Source of the DNA: Podospora comata | Taxonomy: Eukaryota; Ascomycota; Sordariomycetes; Sordariales; Podosporaceae | Assembly (NCBI GenBank): GCA_017354895.1 | Contig: CP071494.1 | Span: forward strand, 4,960,001-5,024,000 | Direction of reading: 5' to 3' | DNA: 64,000 nt | Shown here: in pieces, positions 57,415 through 64,000 of the stretch | Position numbering within the stretch: the stretch's first letter is position 1 | How the letters are laid out: each line of letters opens with the position of its first letter | Notes under the pieces: generated by a model | The model's database searches: none | Told to the model about the DNA's origin: nothing | The model's input: the letters and a program-made list of their open reading frames with translations, nothing else | Translations under genes and position numbers: made by a program

Positions 57415-58409
57415 TTAAAGCTCCATGCCCATGAAAAGCCACTTGCTACTAATCACATCGTAACCCGAGGACCAAAAGTCCAACGTCGTCAAGGAAAAGC
57501 CAGCCCACTGCAGGCCCTTGGTCAAAGGTTTGGCGTCTTCTTCTTGGATGCATCGCTCAATGGCAATCACCATGTGTGAGCAACCAAGCGGACCATCGGC
57601 CAACTCAATCAGTGCCACCAGTCTGTTTCGTGTCAGCAAGTCTGGAGCAACACAGCAAGAGGGTCAATGGGAGGTCGACATACGCCTTCTTCAAATCCCT
57701 GCTCACCACATCGCGGTCGAAAAAGACAAACAGGGTTCTGGATTCCACCCCGTCCTCCTCACCAGCAGCGACGTTCTCGGCAAGGAAGGCTCTGAACGAA
57801 CACCCGCCGGCGTAGTCCCATATTTCCATCCAGGCCGGAATCCCCGCTCCAGCACCCGCGGGTCCCATGGTGTACGAATTCAAGGGACAGTCTTCGGGCG
57901 GAGTGAGCTGGGAAGCATACTGGTTCCGAGTATTGGAATTGTTGTTAAACACCCCCATCAGGACCGAGCCCTGCCTCGCCTCGCTTCTCTCACCCAGAAA
58001 CATGGCGCGCAGCGTCTCGCAAAAGAACCTCTCACATTCTTCCCTGATGCGAAGTGTTGCCCCCCCTCGTCGGCGTGCAAACTCGTGGTTGCCGATGCTA
58101 GTATCATGACCACTGCTGTGCTTGCGGCTGACATGACTCCTCGCCTTGGGAGTCAGCGCAAGCTCGTTGTTGGTCGTGATGGCCGCGAGGGGGGGGCTTG
58201 ATGGTGGCGATGGCAGTCCCGTCGAAGGGACCTCAGGAATACCACTCGGCCCCTGCGAGCCCCGTAGTGCAGTAGTGGAGGCCCTTGAGGGAGGCGAGAG
58301 ACGGGTCGACGAGGTAGCAGCTGGCGAGGATGTTGGCCTGACGGAGAACGTCCTCGCCGTAGTAATTATTACTACTACTGTTACTATTGTTATGTTTCAT
58401 TGGCGCCAT
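57415..58409 (-). CDS. oaz: Ornithine decarboxylase antizyme, decoded by +1 frameshift
   Basis: Antizyme binds ornithine decarboxylase, sends it to the proteasome and limits polyamine uptake; polyamines raise its frameshifting. ORF1 starts at ATG 58409 (MAPMKHNNSNSSSNNYYGED) and after 58 codons ends ..GLAGAEWYS-stop, at TCC TGA (58238-58233). Skipping the T of TGA continues in +1 as EVPSTGLPSPPSSPP.. through RIREECERFFCETLRAMFLG, IPAWMEIWDYAGGCSFRAFL and SRTLFVFFDRDVVSRDLKK. A 61-nt intron (57683-57623, GTATGT..AAACAG) follows. The last exon (57622-57415) gives LVALIELADGPLGCSHMVIA, LQWAGFSLTTLDFW and the antizyme terminus SSKWLFMGMEL. Exon phases fit; the product is 310 residues. Upstream open codons of ORF1 lack an ATG. 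No intron can replace the frameshift: there is no GT..AG pair bridging WYS to EVPS. Confidence 0.93.
58216..58238 (-). promoter_or_regulatory. Programmed +1 frameshift site UCC-UGA with 3' hairpin
   Basis: UCC UGA is the antizyme shift site known from animals and fungi. One base after UGA, GTCCC pairs perfectly with GGGAC across a TTCGAC loop (58231-58216), extendable by a G-U pair. Mammalian antizyme uses a 3' pseudoknot close to the UGA, so this hairpin is a candidate stimulator (inference). Confidence 0.75.
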
Positions 58410-59684
58410 TGCTTCTAGCCACGTTGGCTGCTTGGGATAGCTCTGGGAGACGAAAGGGTGATGGAGGAGGAGTTGGTGCTGTAAAGCCGACTGGGAGAGA
58501 GGAAGACCCAAAAAAGACGGATTAGTCGGTGTGCAAAAGCAAATCGTTGGCCCAGTGAAAGACGTCTGTCTGATGCTGGTCAAGATAGATCGCGAGAATG
58601 GTTGGTTTTGGTAGGTTATGCAGTGATGTAGCTAGCAAGCTGTCGGGGTTGGGTGGTGTCAATCGCAGAGATTATCGCTGTCGAAACTGTAGGGGTATTC
58701 CAGGGTTTTTGAGGAAGAAAGAATGGGGAGATGGTTTGGGTTTTGTGAACCTGGAAATCTCTGGAAGGCCAAAGCGGCCCAACGATTCGCCATTCAAACA
58801 ACGAAAGGTGGGGGTGCTTGGCGCCACTTGGCAACCAAGCAGATCCCATCACGTGGTGCTCAGGGTGGGGCAGTGGCGGACTGCTTGAGAGCGGAAAACT
58901 CGCATCTCAACTCACTCAGCAGCGAGATTTAGTCATCATGCACCGTATACACAACATAATTATCAATACAAGACCGGACTACAGGGCTATTGTTGGTCAC
59001 AAAAACTACCTTTCGCATTCCGAGACGGCGAACCGGAAGACGGATCTGGGGTCAGTTAGACTAACCAGCCCGGATTGCACGATCGGCGTCCGGTAGGCGG
59101 TCAGACCCACAGGGCCGACACCTCGAACCCCTCGGGGCTCGGTCCTAGATTTGACGCTCAATCACCCTGTCCTGCATTGAGGTTCTTGGTTCTTGGTTCT
59201 TGTTGTCTATGCAGATACAAACTTTGCCTTTTCTTATTTCAACCATTGTGAAATGGAAATATGCACCTCGGTAGCTGTGAGTCCGCTCTACCATTCCCGT
59301 CAGTGTAGTTTGCGGCTCGCAATGGACGAGTTAGAACAGACTCAAGTCAACCAACACAGGAGCGCCACGGCTGAATCATTGGCTCATGTGTCGGCTATGC
59401 ACTCTCAGAGGTCGGTATTGCATTGTGGACAGTGCAAGACACCTGTCGAACCGTGACGCTCTTTCTGCTGAATCCAACGGTTGCGCCTTCTGGACAAGAA
59501 TTGGATGCGCTTCCCGAGTGGCTAAGTAGGTAGCTGAGCAAAAGCAGGTCTTCCGATCTTGACAACCTCTCTGAACCTGTCGAGTCCTTTGTTCTGTTTG
59601 CTCTCTTTTCTCTGTTTGCTCAACCTCGACTCGGATGGAAAATATAAGGTATTATTGTGATCACAGGATAGCCGGGCTGTGACG
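58410..59684. other. Divergent promoter region antizyme / monooxygenase
   Basis: 1.3 kb. The part next to the antizyme is its 5' leader (open to 58583 without an ATG). A short direct repeat (ggttcttggttcttggttctt) lies near 59181-59201. No gene found. Confidence 0.55.
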
Positions 59685-61091
59685 ATGGCAACAATGCCCA
59701 AATCAGTCATCATTGTGAGCACATCGACTTACCAAAACTCCCAGTTCATACATCTGAGCAGCCATATCTAACGTCCAGCCCAGGTTGGCGGCTCCATCGC
59801 TGGTCTCCTCCATGGCATCTATCTCAAACGTCATGGCGCCAACGTGATCATCTTGGAACAAGATCCCAACCCCAGGCGCAGTAGCCACAATGCCGGCATC
59901 TGTTTTGGTCCCTCGGTTCAGGAATTTCTTCGCTTATACAATGATACGGGTATTCAGGCTTGCCAACCAGCTGTCGGAACCAGATTAACATTCCGTCAGA
60001 ACCTGTATTGGAGAGACACCGGCATCGTCAGACACCTCACCAGCTGGGGTGTGTTGTATCGGATCTTGCGAGCCAACTTTGACGGATTGGCGTCTGACGC
60101 TGTAACCATCCCGCCTCCAGCCAGGGCCGGAGATGGCCAATGCAGCTATCTCCCTGGTCAGAGGGTGACGAGCGTGCAGAAGACATCAGATGGTGTGGTT
60201 GTTGGGTATCTGGGCGAGGATGGAAAAGAGAGATGTTCGGTGGCTGATCTGGTTATCGGGGCTGATGGCCTACATTCGACCGTCAGGGGCTTGTTGAATG
60301 CCCCTGTGGTGAAGGAGTACTCCGGATATGTCTCCTGGAGAGGAACCGTCTGCGAAGCCAAAGTGTCACCTGAAACGGCCAGGTATTTTCAAGATCGGAC
60401 AGTGCTCAGTTTGCTGAAGAGGACCTACATTGTATGGTAAGTCCGCCAGTCTGTGTCGACATCAGTTTCATGCTAGAAGATCTAGGCGCTGATGTTGTTA
60501 CTATATAGCTACATAATCCCGCCCGATTCCGGATCCTTTGCCCCTGGCACCAGGCTGATAAACTGGGTCTGGTATTGTAACCTTTCTGAGACCCCCGAGA
60601 CCAACTTTGCGGAACTTTTAACGGACACCAATGGACACCTCCACGCCAATACCGTTCCTTCCGGACTCGTACGGGCTGAGATTTGGAAGTCTCATTTGGC
60701 TCACATGCTTCCCTTGATACCAGGCCCCTTTGCAGAACTCTTTACCCAAACAGAGCAACCATTTATTACCAAGGTGAATGACGCTCTGTGTTCGAAAGCA
60801 ACATTCTTCGACGGGCGGGTCTTGCTGGTGGGCGATGCACTGGCTACCTTCCGGCCTCACTTTGCCCTTGCAACAGAGCAGGCCGCCAGACATTGTTTAG
60901 GTCTTGCAAGAGTGTGGAAGGGGGAGATCACATTGCAGCTGTGGGAAAGGGAGGCTGTTGATCATGCTACAAAAATCTGGTTAGGAAGCCGAGTGATGGG
61001 GGCAGGACTGTTGCGGGGATGGGTTGAGTTTTTATTACTGGCTTGGAAGTACGTGGTTTTTTTTTGCAAGATCAAAACTAGGCTGGAATAG
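59685..61091 (+). CDS. FAD-dependent monooxygenase, PHBH-like fold
   Basis: Three exons, 59685-59714, 59784-60436 and 60509-61091, encode 421 residues. The first is only 30 nt: MATMPKSVII-VGGSIAGLLHGIYLK, so the dinucleotide-binding GGSIAG motif is completed by splicing. Introns are 69 nt (GTGAGC..GCCCAG) and 72 nt (GTAAGT..ATATAG); the second joins TYIV-C-YIIPPDSGSF. Other motifs: ADLVIGADGLHSTVRG (DG motif) and RVLLVGDALATFRPHFA (GD motif). The GDA..RPH form resembles 2,6-dihydroxypyridine hydroxylase-type enzymes; the substrate here is unknown. The C-terminus ends in a hydrophobic stretch (RGWVEFLLLAWKYVVFFC) that could associate with membrane. Cytosolic otherwise. Confidence 0.9.
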
Positions 61092-61610
61092 AGTGTGAAG
61101 GTCGATCACCTTGTCTCTCGACAGATATCATGGTAGGTATTACTGTCAACATCAACCTCGAGGTGGAGGGCTCTCCACACGTGCAGATGTCACCGGCACT
61201 TGGAGCAGGGATGACCCCGCATGACCACCTGGTTCTCCCACAACTGCTATCGATAAGCCACTGGAAGGCGGGGGATCTGTGTCAGGTGGCTCCGTTTGGG
61301 TACCAAGGATGTGCACGAGGGAGATGACTCGTCCAGGGCATAGAAATGGGATGAATGGCAAACAAGGTGGGGATTTTAAAAAGACGCTGCTATTCTTTGC
61401 TCACTCTTTACAGTCTTTCAAGACAAACTACCGAACTGCCGTCTTATTGTTCGTAGTGTAACGTACGCTAAATGTGGTGATATTGTTGACTACTATCACC
61501 ATATCACCTAGTATCATCGGACTTTGCTCCCGTGCTGTTCTCTCTTACAATTCTCGACCCTTCAAACTTCTCTACATTTGTGGTTCATACAAATTCGAAA
61601 CAAAATCACC
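61092..61610. other. Intergenic
   Basis: 3' flank of the monooxygenase and the Yippee-gene leader. Nothing of note. Confidence 0.55.
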
Positions 61611-62360
61611 ATGTTTGGGGAGCTCATCGCTCTCAACCGATCATCCCCTTCACCGCCCCAACCAAATTCTTCCAACCCCAAGTTCCCACGCTACCTTCTG
61701 CCTTCCTTGGCCTTCACCCTCCGTCGACGAAAACCTTCCTCTCCCACAGAGTATCTAACATTGTCAGACAATCGTTCATCCAAGCCAAAGAATAGGCTTG
61801 GTCGGACTTCTCCCTCCCTCATTCGCTGCCTGTCTTGCCGCTCCCATCTTGCTTTTCACTCTCAGATCGTATCCAAAGGCTTCCATGGACGCCACGGCAA
61901 AGCTGTTCTCGTTGCCCCGACCTGCCCCTCCTTTCGCGATGGCAGGAGCCCAGAACAGAGCTTCTCTTCCCCCAATCTGGGTTTGAACAACATCCGGCTG
62001 GGACCCACGGAAAAAAGGCAACTGGCCACTGGTCTTCACGAAGTTGCCGATATCTTTTGCGCCATATGCGAGACAAAGTTAGGATGGAAGTACGTCAAGG
62101 CGGATGAACCGTCTCAAAAGTACAAGGTTGGAAAGTTCATACTGGAGGTTGTGCGAGTGGTTGTGGAACAGGGGCTAGAGTTTGAACCGCTGGAAAGGGT
62201 CAGTAGTGGAGATAGGTCCGGGACCGAGGGTGTGGCAGGTGTCCTATTTGACTCGGACGACGAGGATGAGTGTGAGGAGCTGTTCAACGGCGTGTGGAAC
62301 GCCGAGGATGTTGCGGCAAGGCGAAGGGTGGATGTAGGGCTGGAAAGAGGACACGAGTGA
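61611..62360 (+). CDS. Yippee-domain zinc protein
   Basis: A single exon of 249 residues from ATG 61611 (MFGELIALNRSS); earlier open codons look like leader. The Yippee domain (about residues 62-185) has two zinc-binding CxxC pairs, IRCLSCRSHLAFHSQIVSKG and DIFCAICETKLGWKYVKA, with the family signatures GFHGRHGKAVLVAP and SQKYKVGKFILE. Between the halves is a Ser/Pro-rich insert (SFRDGRSPEQSFSSPNLGL), common in fungal members. The N-terminal 60 residues are Pro/Ser-rich and disordered; the C-terminus is acidic (FDSDDEDECEELFNG). Yippee proteins share the beta-tent fold of Mis18 and cereblon; this class's role in fungi is not settled. Confidence 0.9.
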   Translation: MFGELIALNRSSPSPPQPNSSNPKFPRYLLPSLAFTLRRRKPSSPTEYLTLSDNRSSKPKNRLGRTSPSLIRCLSCRSHLAFHSQIVSKGFHGRHGKAVLVAPTCPSFRDGRSPEQSFSSPNLGLNNIRLGPTEKRQLATGLHEVADIFCAICETKLGWKYVKADEPSQKYKVGKFILEVVRVVVEQGLEFEPLERVSSGDRSGTEGVAGVLFDSDDEDECEELFNGVWNAEDVAARRRVDVGLERGHE

Positions 62361-62599
62361 GCGTGAAGTTCTCTTGGCCAGATGAGCTGCTTAATGGCCT
62401 ACAGGTAGACCCAAGGGCGCGGCAATTTTCTTCTTTGGGATGATACCCTTTCTATATATATTGGATCAGACACAAGCAGATAGCAACAGCAATACTCAGA
62501 TTGATGGCGCATCCGGGGGATATAGAGGAAAACCAAGTCAAAGAATAGAATGATATTTGGCAGAGATTTTATTGAAAAGTTAAATCACACACCAAGAAC

Positions 62600-64000
62600 C
62601 TAGTTTTGAGGCTCCTCGGCAACATAGTGCAGGTATGCGCCCAGAAGCTTGATGCCCTCAATATAGTTCCGCTTGTCGAGCTTCTCGTTGATGGAATGGG
62701 CACCATCCGTCGAGCTACCCATTGGCAAAAGAAGCACATTCTTGCCAGTAGCCTGCTCAAAAGTGAGCGTCACCGGAATAGAGCCACCCTCGCGAGTGAA
62801 ATCGGGCTGAACGCCCCACACCCGCTCAGTAGCTTTGGCGGCAGCCGAAAAGTTCCAGTGCTTGGGGCTGGCCACCCACCAGTTGCCGCAGTGCTGGGGA
62901 TACACCTTCATTGTGTTCTTGGAACCAAGCTTCTTGAAGACATCCTCGACGTACTTGGCCACACACTCGTTGGTCTTCTCGATCTCCATGTTGGGCACCG
63001 TGCGGATGGAGAACTTGCCAATGACCTTGGCGGGAATGACCGTCTTGGCACCAGGAGCAGAGAAGGCGCCCTCGACACCGTGGATAGAGAGCGAAGGGTT
63101 ACGCCAGCGGGCCATGAGCGTCTTCTTCTTGTCATCGAAGATGGTCGTCTTGCTACCCAGAGACTCGTAGAGGGTCTCCATGGTGAACGAGATGCCATCG
63201 TAGAGACCGTCCTCCTCGGCAGTAAGGGGGGCAACTTGCTCAGCAATGCCAGGAATCTGAATCTTGCCATCCGTGTCCACAAGCGAGCCCAGGATACGCA
63301 CCAAGTCGGTCATGGGCTCCTGGGCTGTGCCACCAAAGACACCGCTGTGAAGATCAGCGCCGGGTCCGGAGACTTCGACACTGTAGTAGTTGCACCCACG
63401 AAGGCCGTATGTGAGGCAAGGGCGCTCGGTTCCGAGCCAGTAGTTGTCGCTGATGCAGACGGCGTCGGCATCGGCAAAGTACTTCTTGGCCTCAGCGTTG
63501 ATCAGATCGTCCAAACCGTCCGAACCATACTCCTCCATACCCTCGAAGCACATAAGAAGGTTGACGGGGAACTCGATGCCGGCGGCCTTGTGAGCCTCGA
63601 TAGCGTTCAGCCAGCCAAGCACAGGGCCCTTGTCGTCCGTCGAGCCACGCCCCAGCATGCGGCCATCCTCCTTGACAGTCAGCTCAAAGGGCTCCGTCTC
63701 CCAGCCATCCTCCTTCTCGGCCGGCTGGACGTCATAATGGCCATAGACCAAAATGGTGCGCTTGTTCTTGTCACTTCCGTAGCGGGCGAGAACGACGGGG
63801 GGAAGGTCGAGGTCGGTTCCGTGCTGCTTGCCCAGAGGACGAAGCTCGGCCTGGGCACCAAGCTTGTTCAGCTCATCGGCGAGCCAGTGGCCCATGCGGA
63901 CGACATCGGGACGACGGGCGGCTTCGGACGAGATGGAAGGAATGGCAATGGCCTGACGGAGACGCTCGATGAAGGCATCGGACATGTCGTCGACCTGCTT
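62600..64000 (-). CDS. DUG1: DUG1-type Cys-Gly metallodipeptidase (5' end cut by window edge)
   Basis: Cytosolic M20-family peptidase that hydrolyses Cys-Gly and, with partners, glutathione. At least 467 residues are visible. The frame stays open to base 64000 (..KQVDDMSDAFIERLRQAIAI), so the true start lies beyond; the Met at 63985 is probably internal because family members carry about 15 more residues ending KQVD. Metal and catalytic residues: His in LVYGHYDVQPA, Asp in LGRGSTDDKGP, Glu-Glu in MCFEGMEEYGS, Asp in CISDNYWLG, His in STDGAHSINEK. The dimerisation-domain motif GADLHSGVFGG is present. No intron lies in this part. Confidence 0.96.
   Translation of the reverse strand, partial: KQVDDMSDAFIERLRQAIAIPSISSEAARRPDVVRMGHWLADELNKLGAQAELRPLGKQHGTDLDLPPVVLARYGSDKNKRTILVYGHYDVQPAEKEDGWETEPFELTVKEDGRMLGRGSTDDKGPVLGWLNAIEAHKAAGIEFPVNLLMCFEGMEEYGSDGLDDLINAEAKKYFADADAVCISDNYWLGTERPCLTYGLRGCNYYSVEVSGPGADLHSGVFGGTAQEPMTDLVRILGSLVDTDGKIQIPGIAEQVAPLTAEEDGLYDGISFTMETLYESLGSKTTIFDDKKKTLMARWRNPSLSIHGVEGAFSAPGAKTVIPAKVIGKFSIRTVPNMEIEKTNECVAKYVEDVFKKLGSKNTMKVYPQHCGNWWVASPKHWNFSAAAKATERVWGVQPDFTREGGSIPVTLTFEQATGKNVLLLPMGSSTDGAHSINEKLDKRNYIEGIKLLGAYLHYVAEEPQN

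Noticed and set aside
58410-58583. Longer antizyme ORF1 start
   Set aside because: Open frame without an ATG upstream of 58409.
59506-59600. tRNA-like string (cccgagtggctaag)
   Set aside because: D-arm resemblance only; no anticodon stem, T-arm or acceptor pairing.

Overview
This window is nuclear DNA of a filamentous ascomycete. Small spliceosomal introns (about 50-110 nt, GT..AG, CTRAC-type branch sites) interrupt most genes. The gene set includes a Zn2Cys6 regulator, GH6 and GH11 plant cell-wall hydrolases (the latter with a fungal CBM1), a hybrid histidine kinase, a fused HisH-HisF protein, a TmpA-like flavoprotein and an HSP30-type small heat-shock protein. Sordariomycetes, probably Sordariales, is my inference from family resemblance; no database was searched. 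No virus-like element, CRISPR array or rRNA gene was seen. Exon boundaries below were placed by hand from splice motifs, frame and protein continuity.

Layout. 0-12 kb: 3' part of a Zn2Cys6 factor; a small conserved protein (-); a 1,478-residue acidic protein with a coilin-like N-terminus (-); GTP cyclohydrolase II (-). 12-21 kb: GH6 cellobiohydrolase (+); a decayed 5'-nucleotidase relative (+); a three-exon complex I subunit NDUFB7 (-), whose exons are too short to stand out as ORFs; a six-exon S28 serine peptidase (+). 21-24.9 kb: a gene-poor stretch. 24.9-33 kb: TmpA-like membrane flavoprotein (+), membrane-anchored amidohydrolase (-), tRNA-Thr(UGU) (+), and a 1,175-residue kinase-like protein (-). 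33-35.4 kb: another gene-poor stretch. 35.4-43 kb: GH11-CBM1 xylanase (+), FAD monooxygenase (+), WW-domain protein (-), an unrecognised proline/arginine-rich protein (-), small heat-shock protein (-). 43.7-53 kb: PAS hybrid histidine kinase (+), lysine-rich repeat protein (+), multi-pass membrane protein (+), Vps62-like protein (-). 53.6-64 kb: TFIIIC triple-barrel subunit with a GC-AG intron (-), HIS7 (+), ornithine decarboxylase antizyme (-), a second FAD monooxygenase (+), a Yippee protein (+), and the DUG1 dipeptidase running off the right edge (-).

The most notable item is the antizyme at 57.4-58.4 kb. A 58-codon ORF ends at UCC-UGA, and the conserved antizyme body continues in the +1 frame, with a perfect small hairpin just after the stop. 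This is the architecture of polyamine-controlled programmed +1 frameshifting. Housekeeping metabolism (riboflavin, histidine, glutathione turnover, polyamine control, respiration) is interleaved with secreted hydrolases and accessory oxidoreductases. I see no secondary-metabolite cluster.
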